Part shown: positions 17,693-26,973 of the stretch, one piece after another
How the letters are laid out: every line of letters starts with the position of its first letter
How positions within the stretch are numbered: the first letter of the stretch is position 1
From: an uncultured Eubacteriales bacterium
GTDB lineage: Bacteria > Bacillota > Clostridia > Christensenellales > Aristaeellaceae
Direction: 5' to 3'
Length of the DNA stretch: 64,000 nt
Assembly (NCBI GenBank): GCA_902765395.1
Contig: CACWZP010000008.1
Span: 1-64,000, forward strand
Program-made: the position numbers and the translations under genes
Notes under the pieces: generated by a model
Told to the model about the DNA's origin: nothing
Seen by the model: only the letters and a program-made list of their open reading frames with translations
The model's database searches: none

Positions 17693-17735
17693 TTTGAACG
17701 CCCGGGTGTACGAAAGAACGATGGGAGGTCTCATC

Positions 17736-18410
17736 ATGCCCAGGATCCTGATCGTCGAGGACGAGGAAAAGCTGGCCCGATTCGTGGAGCTGGAATTGAA
17801 GCACGAGGGCTATACGGTGGACAAGGCCTTCGACGGGCGGGACGGCCTGGAGAAGATGGAGACCGGCGGCTACGACCTGGTGCTGCTGGACATCATGCTG
17901 CCGGGGCTGAACGGCCTGGAGGTGCTGCGCCGCGCCCGCCGCACGGTGGACACGCCGGTGATCATGCTCACGGCCCGGGATTCGGTGATGGACAAGGTCA
18001 CCGGCCTGGACATGGGCGCGGAGGACTACATGACCAAGCCCTTCGAGATCGAGGAGCTGCTGGCCCGCATCCGCGCCGCCCTGCGCAAGACCGAGCGCCG
18101 CGCCGCCGAATCGAAGCAGCTGGCCTGCGGGGCGCTGATCATGGACGTGGACCGGCACACCGTGTCCTACGACGGCCACGCCGTGGAGCTGACCCAGCGG
18201 GAGTTCGACCTGCTGCGGGTGCTGCTGGAGAACAAGGGCATCGTATTGAGCCGCAGCACGCTGATGGAGCGGGTCTGGGGCTACGATTACATGGGCGAGA
18301 CCAACATCGTGGACGTGTACGTGCGCTACCTGCGCGGCAAGATCGACGACGCCTTCGGCGTCAAGCTGGTCCAGACCGTGCGGGGCGTGGGGTATGTGAT
18401 CAGGGAGTAA
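17736..18410 (+). CDS. OmpR/PhoB-family response regulator
   Basis: 224 residues from the ATG at 17736 (MPRILIVEDEE), preceded by GGGAGG; an upstream in-frame ATG at 17694 is not supported. Receiver with Asp in LVLLDIMLPG and Lys in DYMTKPF, then a winged helix ending TVRGVGYVIR. It forms a pair with the histidine kinase 300 bases downstream, although the two are separated by a hairpin-rich element. Confidence 0.94.
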   Translation: MPRILIVEDEEKLARFVELELKHEGYTVDKAFDGRDGLEKMETGGYDLVLLDIMLPGLNGLEVLRRARRTVDTPVIMLTARDSVMDKVTGLDMGAEDYMTKPFEIEELLARIRAALRKTERRAAESKQLACGALIMDVDRHTVSYDGHAVELTQREFDLLRVLLENKGIVLSRSTLMERVWGYDYMGETNIVDVYVRYLRGKIDDAFGVKLVQTVRGVGYVIRE

Positions 18411-18700
18411 TGTTCTGATTCGCGGAGCGAATCAGAACAATGAATTGCGCCTTCTGCGCATGATTTGACGCTGCGCGCCATGAATAGCCCTTCGGGCATG
18501 AATTGCGCTGGGTGCAGCTTCCCAATCCGCAGGATTGTGAAGTTGGCAGTCCGGCTCAAGCCGGATCAGCTTTGCCAGAGGCAAAGCTGCCTTGGCGCAT
18601 GAGGAAGGGCACAATTCAATTCATGCGCGGCGCCAGACGCGCAAATCATGACTGCGAAGCAGTCGATTCATGGCGCAAAGCGCCAATTCATTATTCAGGA
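18411..18700. repeat. Array of short hairpins with AATTCAT-like spacers, copy C1
   Basis: At least seven small perfect hairpins follow one another, for example TTCTGATT/AATCAGAA, GCGC-CTTCT-GCGC, GCCCTTCGGGC, AATCC-GCA-GGATT, CTTTGCC/GGCAAAG, GACTGC/GCAGTC and GGCGC/GCGCC. They are separated by ATGAATT, CATGATTT or AATTCAT words, and the array ends CCAATTCATTAT. The region separates the regulator and kinase genes. The 3' half is repeated at 22040-22182. Confidence 0.75.
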
Positions 18701-18711
18701 GGACCGCCGCC

Positions 18712-20016
18712 ATGAACGCCAACCGCCGATTCAATTCCATCGCCCGGCGCATCCACAGCGCCTGGCAGTGGAAGAAGCTGTGGCAGATTCTGATTTTGAA
18801 CCTGCTGGCGGTGTTGACGTGCCTGGCGGCCTATCTGTATGCCCAGGAGACCAGCGTGACGGGCGCCTTCGCGGGCTGGGACATCGCCCGTTCGCTGACC
18901 GGGGACGAGACCCTGCAGGGCATGGACGTGCTGTACAGCCTGGTGTACCATTTCACCTGGCAGGAGGTGGTGCACGACGTGCCGCTCGCCGGCTTCATGC
19001 ACCTGATCGTCCGCTTCGGCGGGCCGCTGCTGGGCGGGGAGTGCGTGCTGTGGTTCCTCGGCTTCTTCGGAAGCGCCCGGGGCGCGCGTCGGCTGCTGAA
19101 GCCCCTGGACAAGATCGCCCAGACGGCCCAGCGCCTGAGCGACGAGGCCGGTTCCCGCCGCGCCGCCGAGGCCGAGCAGGCCCGCCGGGGGCTGGACGAG
19201 GAGAAGTTCCACAGCCTGGAGCACGCCATCGAGAAGATCGACATCGGCGATAAACTCTCTACCGGCGACAAGGACCTGGCCGGGCTGGAGGACGCCATCA
19301 ACGACCTGTTGGGCCGCATGCACGCGGCCTATCGCCAGCAGGCCCAGTTCGTCTCCGACGCCTCCCACGAGCTGCGCACGCCCATCGCCGTGATCCAGGG
19401 CTATGTGAAGATGCTGGACCGCTGGGGCAAGGACGACGAGACGGTGCTGGAGGAGTCCATCGCCGCCATCAAGACCGAGACCGAGCACATGAAGACCCTG
19501 GTGGAGCAGCTGTTGTTCCTGGCCCGGGGCGACAGCGGCCGCCAGCAGATGAACCCGGAGAGCATGGACCTGTCCGCCATGGCCACGGAGCTGCTGGGCG
19601 AATACCGGATGATCGACGAGAACCACGAGTGGAAGCAGGGGCGGCTTGACAGCGCGCCCGTGAACGCCGACCCGGCGTTGATCAAGCAGGCGGCCCGGGT
19701 GCTGGTGGACAACGCCGTGCGCTATACCCCCGAGGGCGGCTCCATCCGCCTGTCCGCGGGGCAGGAGAAGGGGGAAGCGTGGCTGGAGATCCAGGACGGC
19801 GGCATCGGCATCGACGAAGCCGACGTGCCCCGCATATTCGACCGCTTTTTCCGCGCCGACCCCGCCCGCGCCCGCGCCAGCGGCGGCACCGGCCTGGGCC
19901 TGTCCATCGCCCGCTGGATCGTGGAGCGCCACGGCGGCCGCTTCGAGGTGGTCAGCCGGCCTGGGCTGGGCACGCGGATCCGGGTGTATTTGCCCCTGTT
20001 CCAACCGCAGAATTAA
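18712..20016 (+). CDS. Sensor histidine kinase with HAMP domain
   Basis: 434 residues. Membrane helix 1 at about 22-44, an extracytoplasmic loop of about 45 residues, helix 2 near 105-120, HAMP (ARRLLKPLDKIAQTAQRLS), HisKA with His in SDASHELRTPIAV, and HATPase with VDNAVRYTPEGG and GTGLGLSIARWI. Start at 18712 after CAGGAGG. It should phosphorylate the preceding regulator. The small sensor loop suggests it senses membrane or envelope state (inference). Confidence 0.94.
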   Translation: MNANRRFNSIARRIHSAWQWKKLWQILILNLLAVLTCLAAYLYAQETSVTGAFAGWDIARSLTGDETLQGMDVLYSLVYHFTWQEVVHDVPLAGFMHLIVRFGGPLLGGECVLWFLGFFGSARGARRLLKPLDKIAQTAQRLSDEAGSRRAAEAEQARRGLDEEKFHSLEHAIEKIDIGDKLSTGDKDLAGLEDAINDLLGRMHAAYRQQAQFVSDASHELRTPIAVIQGYVKMLDRWGKDDETVLEESIAAIKTETEHMKTLVEQLLFLARGDSGRQQMNPESMDLSAMATELLGEYRMIDENHEWKQGRLDSAPVNADPALIKQAARVLVDNAVRYTPEGGSIRLSAGQEKGEAWLEIQDGGIGIDEADVPRIFDRFFRADPARARASGGTGLGLSIARWIVERHGGRFEVVSRPGLGTRIRVYLPLFQPQN

Positions 20017-20027
20017 CACGCGGCCTA

Positions 20028-20056
20028 TTGACATATCGCCGTTAAAAGCGTATAAC
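20028..20056 (+). promoter_or_regulatory. Promoter of the ribU leader
   Basis: TTGACA (20028-20033), 17 bases, TATAAC (20051-20056); transcription would begin about 15 bases before the FMN aptamer. Confidence 0.85.
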
Positions 20057-20077
20057 TATATCAGATCGCAAGATCGT

Positions 20078-20196
20078 GTCTTCGGGGCAGGGTGTAATTC
20101 CCGACCGGCGGTAAAGTCCGCGAGCGGCTTCGGCAGCATGAACCGGTGCAATTCCGGTACCGACAGTACAGTCTGGATGGAAGAAGGCAGGCATGA
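20078..20196 (+). promoter_or_regulatory. FMN riboswitch (RFN element)
   Basis: The conserved RFN blocks are present: TTCGGGGCAGGGTGTAATTCC, GACCGGCGGTAAAGTCCGCGAGC, and ACCGGTGCAATTCCGGTACC followed by ACAGT-CTGGATGG-AGAAGG. FMN binding should favour the terminator at 20216 and switch off the riboflavin importer. Confidence 0.95.
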
Positions 20197-20215
20197 CGCG
20201 CCTATGAGACAAGTC

Positions 20216-20247
20216 CACGCCCCGGGACGATCCCGCGGGCGTGTTTT
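20216..20247 (+). terminator. Intrinsic terminator, FMN riboswitch expression platform
   Basis: CACGCCC-CGGGA loop TCCCG-C-GGGCGTG followed by TTTTCT, placed 24 bases before the ribU start. This is the off-state terminator of the riboswitch. Confidence 0.88.
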
Positions 20248-20270
20248 CTATCTCAAAGGAGTGAAATTCC

Positions 20271-20864
20271 ATGACCACTGCAACCGTTACCCGTACCCGC
20301 AAGCTGACCGGCATCGCCATGCTGTCGGCCGTCTCCGTCGTGCTCAGCTTCCTGTCTTTCCCGGTGCCGCTGATGCCCTCGTTCATCAAGCTGGACTTCG
20401 CGGAGCTGCCCGCGCTGATCGCCGCCTTCGCCTATGGCCCCATCAGCGGCGCGGCGGTGTGCCTGGTGAAGAACCTGGTCGCCCTGCTGAAGACCTCCAG
20501 CGGCGGCATCGGCACGCTGTGCAACTTCCTGCTGGGCGTGGCCTTCGTGGTGCCCGCGGGCATCATCTACATGAAAAAGCGCAGCCGCTCCGGCGCGCTG
20601 ATCGGCGCGCTGGTGGGCGCGGCGGTGATGTCGGTGCTCAGCGTGTTTTTCAACTACTACATCGTCTATCCCATGTACACCGCCTTCATGCCCATGGAGG
20701 CCATCATCGGCATGTACCAGGCCATCAACCCCAAGGTGCAGAACCTGTGGCAGGCGCTGATCTGGTTCAACACCCCCTTCACCTTCATCAAGGGCCTGTG
20801 CAGCGTGGTGATGACGTTCATCATCTACAAGCCCCTTTCGCCGATCCTGAAGGGCAGGAAGTAG
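20271..20864 (+). CDS. ribU: RibU, riboflavin-specific S component of an ECF transporter
   Basis: 197 residues, six membrane segments, with the family pattern FPVPLMPSFIKLDFAELPALIAAFAYGP and an internal NLVALLKTSSGG. It binds riboflavin with high affinity and is energised by ECF A/A'/T proteins, which are not in this window, so it uses a shared module. Control by an FMN riboswitch makes the substrate assignment firm. AAAGGAG lies 8 bases before the ATG. Confidence 0.96.
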   Translation: MTTATVTRTRKLTGIAMLSAVSVVLSFLSFPVPLMPSFIKLDFAELPALIAAFAYGPISGAAVCLVKNLVALLKTSSGGIGTLCNFLLGVAFVVPAGIIYMKKRSRSGALIGALVGAAVMSVLSVFFNYYIVYPMYTAFMPMEAIIGMYQAINPKVQNLWQALIWFNTPFTFIKGLCSVVMTFIIYKPLSPILKGRK

Positions 20865-21142
20865 GGGGCAAACCCGAAGATGTGAAGAACCAAGAAACAG
20901 GCTCTTCACGGAGACTTGGGGAATTGAGGAATACCCCCTCTCCGCCCTACGGGCTCCGGGGTCTGCCGACCCGTTCTCGCTGAAAACAGTCCACAGGACT
21001 GTTTTCCAGGCGCTCAAACCCTCTCTCCCTTACGGGGGCGAGGCAAGGCTTTATTCTTTTCTTGGCTCTCCCCCGTGAGGGGGAGAGCTGTCAGCCGAAG
21101 GCTGACTGAGAGGGGGCATTCCCCAAGAAAACGTGATGAACC
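20865..21142. repeat. Spacer packed with repeat elements (E1 and F1)
   Basis: E1: GAAAACAGTCC/GGACTGTTTTC (20982-21006) followed by GGCGCTCAA (21009-21017). F1: GCTCTCCCCC/GGGGGAGAGC (21065-21088) followed by GTCAGCC-GAA-GGCTGAC (21090-21106). E1 has a twin at 58688-58723; F1 resembles the GTCAGCC element in the rplW-rplB spacer. No gene is visible here. Confidence 0.7.
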
Positions 21143-21171
21143 AAAAAACACCGCCCGCAGGCGGTGTTTTT
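21143..21171. terminator. Bidirectional terminator between ribU and the secreted-protein gene
   Basis: AAAAAACACCGCC-CGCA-GGCGGTGTTTTT, with an A-run on one side and a T-run on the other. Confidence 0.9.
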
Positions 21172-21186
21172 GCGCAGTCCCTTCGC

Positions 21187-21894
21187 TTATTCGGCGGCGG
21201 GAGTGACGGCGGTGATGTGGGGATTGGCGCCCTCGTACCAGTAGAGGAAGCCCTCCAGGTCGACGACATCGCCCACGTTCAGGGCTTCGACAGCCTTGTA
21301 GACCTCGGTGTCCTGGCCGCAGAGATAGAACTCCACGCAGAACTCGTAGGTCTGGCCATCCTTGGAGACCTTGAAGTACAGGTCATCGGTCTTGCCCTCG
21401 GGATCCTTGTAGGCGAAGGCAGCGCCGCTCTCGTCGTAGGCTTCCACGGTCATGCCCTTGAAGGCGACCAGCTGGTTCTGATGGTCGATCAGCTCGTCCT
21501 TGCCCAGCAGGTCGGTCACGTCCACGGGCTCGGCCACGAAGGCTTCGCCGCCCTCGACGAACTCAAAGGTGGCGTCCACGATCTCAACCTCGCCGGACCA
21601 CTCGCTCTTGAAGCCGGTGACCTTGATCAGCGTGCCGGGCTCCAGCTTGGCGGCGTCCTCTTCGGAGCAGGCCATATTGTAGATGAAGTACGCGCCATCC
21701 TGATCGGCGGCGTACACGGTCACCTGGTTGTCCCACCAGGACTGATGCGCCTGCACGTAGCACTCCACGGTCACGGGATCGTCCACGGCGGCCGCGGCGT
21801 AATCCGCGTAGGTCATGGTCTCGGCTTCCTCGGCCAGCGCGAACGCGCACAGCACCAGGGTCAGCGCCAGAACAGCAGCCAGAATCTTCTTCAT
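21187..21894 (-). CDS. Secreted protein of unknown function, possibly OB-fold
   Basis: 235 residues. A Sec signal peptide (MKKILAAVLALTLVLCAFALA) is followed by an acidic, beta-rich domain. The pattern VTVECYVQAHQSWWDNQVTVY, LEPGTLIKVTGFKSEW and LNVGDVVDLEGFLYWYEG suggests two OB-fold-like halves of the kind seen in Firmicutes lipoproteins and nuclease-associated proteins. There is no lipobox; the cleaved protein should be released or wall-associated. Expressed alone from a good promoter. Function not assigned. Confidence 0.7.
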   Translation of the reverse strand: MKKILAAVLALTLVLCAFALAEEAETMTYADYAAAAVDDPVTVECYVQAHQSWWDNQVTVYAADQDGAYFIYNMACSEEDAAKLEPGTLIKVTGFKSEWSGEVEIVDATFEFVEGGEAFVAEPVDVTDLLGKDELIDHQNQLVAFKGMTVEAYDESGAAFAYKDPEGKTDDLYFKVSKDGQTYEFCVEFYLCGQDTEVYKAVEALNVGDVVDLEGFLYWYEGANPHITAVTPAAE

Positions 21895-21948
21895 GTTCTT
21901 TTCCTCCTTATCAATCGTAGCGATCCATATCGCCTAAGGAACAAGTAC

Positions 21949-21976
21949 ATTATACTACGATTTGATTTTTATTCAA
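21949..21976 (-). promoter_or_regulatory. Promoter of the secreted-protein gene
   Basis: On the minus strand TTGAAT (21971-21976), 16 bases, TATAAT (21949-21954), about 55 bases before the start codon. Confidence 0.8.
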
Positions 21977-22039
21977 TGAATGCGGGGGGATTTAACAGGA
22001 ATTTCGGAATTGGGGAGAAGCAGGGGCTGTCTCAGAATG

Positions 22040-22182
22040 AGACAGCCCCAATGAATTGCACCATGTGCGTGAATTGCCCTTCGGGCATGAGAAGGCGCAA
22101 TTCAAATCATGCACCGCAGGTGCAAATCATGACTGCGCAGCAGTCAATTCATGGTGCGCAGCGCCAATTCATTATGAAACAG
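22040..22182. repeat. Short-hairpin array, copy C2
   Basis: A second copy of the 18411 array: AATGAATTG, GCCCTTCGGGC, TGCACC-GCA-GGTGCA, GACTGC-GCA-GCAGTC, GGTGCGCAGCGCC, ending CCAATTCATTAT as in copy C1. Loop and stem bases have changed together in several hairpins (GACTGCGAAGCAGTC against GACTGCGCAGCAGTC). It lies downstream of the ABC importer operon. Confidence 0.75.
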
Positions 22183-22201
22183 CCCCTTGGCGACGCTGCC
22201 A

Positions 22202-23866
22202 TCATTTTTTCTTCACCTTCCCGGCGATGGCCCAGGCCGCCAGCAGCGCCCAGACCACGGCCAGCGTGATGAGCAGGGCCTTCGAGCCGGCGGGCAGGGG
22301 TCCCAGGTCGCCGCTGGAGGTCATGCCGCTGCGGCCGGAGGACTGGTTCAGCCGGTACAGGGAGGCCGTGTCGTCGTAGAGCTTGGCGATGTAGGCGTCG
22401 TCCACGGTCTGCTTGCGGCGCACGGACTTGGTTACGCTCTCGATCAGCGCGCCCGCCGCGTCGCGCAGGGATGCCGAGCCGTTGAACACCGGCGTGGTGA
22501 AGGTGTTTTCCGTGTTGTCCAGCAGCAGCTGGGCCGCCTGCAGCTTGATGGGATAATGCAGCGCGTCGCCCGCGTCGCTGTGCAGGTACTCCTGGTAGGC
22601 GGCGTCGTTCTGCGCCTTGCTGGTCACGGGCACGTAGCCCTCCGTCTCGGCGTAGGCGATCTGGGTCTCGTTGGTCAGCAGGTACTGGGTGAACAGCCAG
22701 CTGGCCAGCACCTCCTGGGGATCGGCCTTGTTGAACACGCACACGCTGGGGCCCTGGGAGATCATCTGCGGGTGCTCCGGGTCGAACTGGGGCACGGTGC
22801 GCACGGCGGTCTCAAACTGCACGATGCTGTCCGGGCTGATGTCCACCAGCGGGGCGTCCGAGCCCATCCAGGTGGCGCCGGCGGTGGAGTCCACGGCGAA
22901 GATGCACTGGCCCGCGTTCAGGAAGTTGGCCGGGTAGCTGGAGATCTTGAACGTGGAGAATGCGCCGGACTTGGCGTGGCCCGCGACCTGCTTCAGCAGA
23001 TCCTTCGTGGTGTCGTTCAGGATCAGGATCTCGCCCGCGTCGGTGGAGTAGGGCGCGTCCAGCTGCCTGAGCATCTGGATCATCATGTTGTCGGTGCTCT
23101 TGTAGATGAAGGGGATCATCACCTTCTGGCCGTTGACGGCGAAGGTGCCGTCCGCGTCCTTCTTCGTGGCGGCCTCGGCCACCTCCCACACGAAATCCCA
23201 GGTGACCACGTCGGGCAGCTCGTAGCCCAGGGCCTCCACATAGGTCTTGTTGATGTACATGGCCTCGGTGGAGCGCATGTAGGGCACGGCGTAGGTGGCC
23301 CCGGAGAAGGCGCACTCCGTGAGGAACTGGGGAATCAGCTCGTCCTTCGTGGGGCCGTCAAAGCGCACCTCGCTGCCGCCCAGGCCGTACTTTGCGTCGT
23401 CAAACAGCCCGTCCAGCGGCACCACCACGTTGTCGCCGGTCAGGTAGGTGGCGATGTGGTCCGGGTAGGTGATGCACACGTTGGGCGTGGTGTTGGTGGA
23501 AATGTTGGTGATCACGTCGTTGTAGATGCGGCCGTAGTCGGTGTACAGCTTCATGCTCACCGTGATGTTGGGATACAGGGCTTCGAAGTCGGCGATGGCC
23601 TTCTTGTAGATCTCGGTCTGGGTCTTGTTGGTGTCGTTCTTGGCCCAGAAGGTGATCTCGTAGTTCTTCGAGGTGTCAAACTCCGCCGGCACCTCAAACC
23701 CCGCCCGGCCCTTGCTGCCGTGGCAGGCGGTGAGGGAGAGGGACAGGATCAGCAGCACGAGGGCGAGGGCGCCCCACCGGCGCTTCGCGCCGCCTCCCCG
23801 CTGCGGCAGGGAGGCTTTGGGCCTTCTGAATTCTTCATTATTCATTTTTAAGCCTTCAGTATTCAT
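22202..23866 (-). CDS. ABC transporter extracellular substrate-binding protein (family 1) with lipobox and C-terminal membrane anchor
   Basis: 554 residues from the ATG at 23866. The hydrophobic segment near 31-47 ends in LTAC, a lipobox with Cys48. The mature domain has the family 1 pattern (YEITFWAKNDTNKT, GATYAVPYMRSTEAMYINK, GYVPVTSKAQ). Two oddities: 35 residues precede the signal helix, and part of these (RRPKASLPQRGGGAKRR) are encoded by a GC-rich intergenic-type hairpin repeat; and the protein ends with a second hydrophobic helix and KVKKK, so it may be anchored at both ends. Last gene of the importer operon; the substrate is a sugar or polyol by context. Confidence 0.88.
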   Translation of the reverse strand: MNTEGLKMNNEEFRRPKASLPQRGGGAKRRWGALALVLLILSLSLTACHGSKGRAGFEVPAEFDTSKNYEITFWAKNDTNKTQTEIYKKAIADFEALYPNITVSMKLYTDYGRIYNDVITNISTNTTPNVCITYPDHIATYLTGDNVVVPLDGLFDDAKYGLGGSEVRFDGPTKDELIPQFLTECAFSGATYAVPYMRSTEAMYINKTYVEALGYELPDVVTWDFVWEVAEAATKKDADGTFAVNGQKVMIPFIYKSTDNMMIQMLRQLDAPYSTDAGEILILNDTTKDLLKQVAGHAKSGAFSTFKISSYPANFLNAGQCIFAVDSTAGATWMGSDAPLVDISPDSIVQFETAVRTVPQFDPEHPQMISQGPSVCVFNKADPQEVLASWLFTQYLLTNETQIAYAETEGYVPVTSKAQNDAAYQEYLHSDAGDALHYPIKLQAAQLLLDNTENTFTTPVFNGSASLRDAAGALIESVTKSVRRKQTVDDAYIAKLYDDTASLYRLNQSSGRSGMTSSGDLGPLPAGSKALLITLAVVWALLAAWAIAGKVKKK

Positions 23867-23868
23867 TC

Positions 23869-24735
23869 TCACCCTTTTATGCCCCCTCTCGACACGCCGG
23901 CCATGACCTTGTTGCGAAACACCAGGAACAGCACGATCAGCGGCACGCTGATGACCACCACGGCGGCCATCATGGCGGGGATGTTCTCGCGGCCAAAGCC
24001 GTTTTCGCGGATCTCCTGGATGCCGTTGGACACCAGGAAGAAGGAGGGGTCGTCGGTGACCAGCCGGGGCCACACATAGCTGTTCCAGCACTCGATGACC
24101 TTCAGTATCACGATGGTGATGATGGTCGGCTTGCAGATGGGCATCATCACCCGGGTGAGGTACTTGAGGTCGGTGGTGCCGTCCACCTTGGCGGCGTTGT
24201 ACAGCTCGTCGGGGATCTGGGCGAAGTTCTCGCGCAGCAGGTAGATGTAGAACACGCTGGTCACGCTGGGCAGGATCAGGCCCGCGAAGCTGTTGCGCAG
24301 GCCCCAGTTGGTGATGGTCTGGTAGTTGGTGATGATAACCAGCTCGTTGGGAATCATCATCAGCGCCAGGAACAGCGAGAACACCAGGTTCTTGCCCTTG
24401 AACTCCAATCGGGCGAAGGCGAAGGCCGCCGGCACGATTACGATCATCATCAATCCCGTGGTGACCACGGTGAAGATGATGGAATTCAGGAAATACCGCG
24501 CCAGGGGCACCTCGGAGAATGCGCTGACGTAGTTTTCAAAGGTGGGCTGCAGCGTGAAGAACGTGGGCACGTACTCGCCGTTGTAGGCGCTGTAGCTCTT
24601 GATGGAGGTCAGCAGCATCCAGTAGTAGGGGAACAGCACCATCAGCGCCCAGAACGTGAGCAGCACATAGGTGATGGTCTTCACCGTCGTCCTGCGGGCA
24701 CGGGAGGCGCGCTCGATGCGGTCAAAAGTTGTCAT
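23869..24735 (-). CDS. Carbohydrate ABC importer permease, MalG/UgpE type
   Basis: 288 residues, six membrane segments, with the EAA loop YNAAKVDGTTDLKYLTRVMMPICKP contacting the ATPase. Start taken at 24735 (GGAG 11 bases upstream); in-frame ATGs further up lie in the hairpin spacer. It pairs with the MalF-type permease. The gene ends 2 bases before the binding-protein start. Confidence 0.93.
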   Translation of the reverse strand: MTTFDRIERASRARRTTVKTITYVLLTFWALMVLFPYYWMLLTSIKSYSAYNGEYVPTFFTLQPTFENYVSAFSEVPLARYFLNSIIFTVVTTGLMMIVIVPAAFAFARLEFKGKNLVFSLFLALMMIPNELVIITNYQTITNWGLRNSFAGLILPSVTSVFYIYLLRENFAQIPDELYNAAKVDGTTDLKYLTRVMMPICKPTIITIVILKVIECWNSYVWPRLVTDDPSFFLVSNGIQEIRENGFGRENIPAMMAAVVVISVPLIVLFLVFRNKVMAGVSRGGIKG

Positions 24736-24856
24736 ATTCCGCAACTCCTTTGTCATGAACGGATTGGGGGTTAGCAAATCGCCGGAGGCGGTTTGCGGGT
24801 CGGCGGGCAAGAGAGTGCCGCAGCGCGGCACGAGTTGCGCAGCACGCCGACAACCG
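24736..24856. other. Hairpin-rich spacer between the two permease genes
   Basis: Contains GCAAATCGCC-GGAG-GGCGGTTTGC and GTGCCGCAGCGCGGCAC. A gap of this size is unusual inside a tight ABC operon. The hairpins resemble the small hairpins of the C arrays and may tune the permease ratio or stabilise mRNA segments (inference). Confidence 0.5.
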
Positions 24857-25750
24857 TCAGTAATGGACGTTCTTTTTGCTGATGGACAGGTTGATCAGCG
24901 TGATGGTAAACACCACGGCGAACAGTATGATGGCCGCCGCCGAGGCATAGGACGGATAGCCGCCGGAATCGCCGTAGAGCATGTCGTAGACATAGCCCAC
25001 GATGGTGTTCATCTCCGCGGCGTTCAGGTTCGTGCCGAACAGGGCCACCGCGTCGCTGTAGGCCTTGAAGGCCCCGATGAAGCCGGTGATGACCAGGTAG
25101 AAGATCATCGGGGAGATCATCGGCAGGGTGATCTTCCGGAAGATGCGGAAGGGGCTGGTGCCGTCCACCTTGGCGGCGTTGTAGTAATCCTGGTTCACGC
25201 TGGCCAGCGCGCTGGTGAGGATCAGCACCTTGAAGGGCATGACCACCCAGATGGTGTAGAAGCACAGCACGAACATCTTGGCCCAGTAGGGGCCGTCGAT
25301 GAAGTCGATGGGGCCCTTGCCGAACCAGGCCAGGATCAGGTTGGCCAGGCCGTCGGTGTAGGCGGTCTTCTTGAACAGGATCATGAACACCAGACCCACC
25401 GCCAGCGTGTTGGTCACGTAGGGCAGGAAGTAGACCGTCTGGTACAGCTTCTTCAGCGGCGTGATGCTGTTCAGCCCCACGGAGATCAGGAGCGCGATGA
25501 TGGTCGACAGCGGCACCGTGATGATGACCAGTATGAACGTGTTCTTCAGCGCCTGCAGGAAATAGGGGTCGTGCAGCACGTAGGAATAGTTGTACAGGCC
25601 CACGCCGAAGAAGGTCTGGCTGGCGGAGTTGTAGCCCTCCTCGAAGGAGTACACGAACACGTCCACCAGCGGGTAGACCATGAAGAAGCCCAGGAACAGT
25701 ATGGCGGGCAGCAGGTACAGCCAGCCCTTCAGATTGTTTTCCTTGTTCAT
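24857..25750 (-). CDS. Carbohydrate ABC importer permease, MalF/UgpA type
   Basis: 297 residues, six membrane segments (first at WLYLLPAILFLGFFMVYPLV) and the EAA loop YYNAAKVDGTSPFRIFRKITLPM. It starts 1 base after the ATPase stop, so the two are coupled. Family placement is clear; the substrate is not. Confidence 0.93.
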   Translation of the reverse strand: MNKENNLKGWLYLLPAILFLGFFMVYPLVDVFVYSFEEGYNSASQTFFGVGLYNYSYVLHDPYFLQALKNTFILVIITVPLSTIIALLISVGLNSITPLKKLYQTVYFLPYVTNTLAVGLVFMILFKKTAYTDGLANLILAWFGKGPIDFIDGPYWAKMFVLCFYTIWVVMPFKVLILTSALASVNQDYYNAAKVDGTSPFRIFRKITLPMISPMIFYLVITGFIGAFKAYSDAVALFGTNLNAAEMNTIVGYVYDMLYGDSGGYPSYASAAAIILFAVVFTITLINLSISKKNVHY

Positions 25751-25751
25751 G

Positions 25752-26858
<1,107 letters not shown>

Positions 26859-26973
26859 GGTGCTCATCCTCCGGTTGTGGTGGTCGGTGCAGGTGGATAC
26901 GGGAATATTATATCATATAAATGGCGAATGGGGAATGGGGGAATCCACCTTCCCCAAAGGGGAAGGCCACGGG
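26859..26973. other. Upstream region of the importer operon and end of the UxaB-like gene
   Basis: On the minus strand a TATAAT (26907-26912) can serve as the importer -10, without a good -35. The stem CCTTCCCC-AAA-GGGGAAGG (26948-26966) equals that of the 9279 terminator but has no T-run, so here it looks like a copied repeat. Confidence 0.5.

Noticed and set aside
18411-22182. CRISPR array
   Set aside because: The repeated units are short palindromes of changing sequence with AT-rich spacers, with no constant repeat and no cas genes.
22202-22300. Sortase LPXTG signal on the binding protein
   Set aside because: The sequence reads LPAGS, which lacks the T-G order; only the overall layout resembles a sorting signal.
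23867-24091. Extension of the binding protein upstream of 23866
   Set aside because: The upstream codons overlap the permease gene in another frame and show no signal or homology.
26948-26966. Terminator of the UxaB-like gene
   Set aside because: The stem is the same as at 9279, but no T-run follows on either strand.
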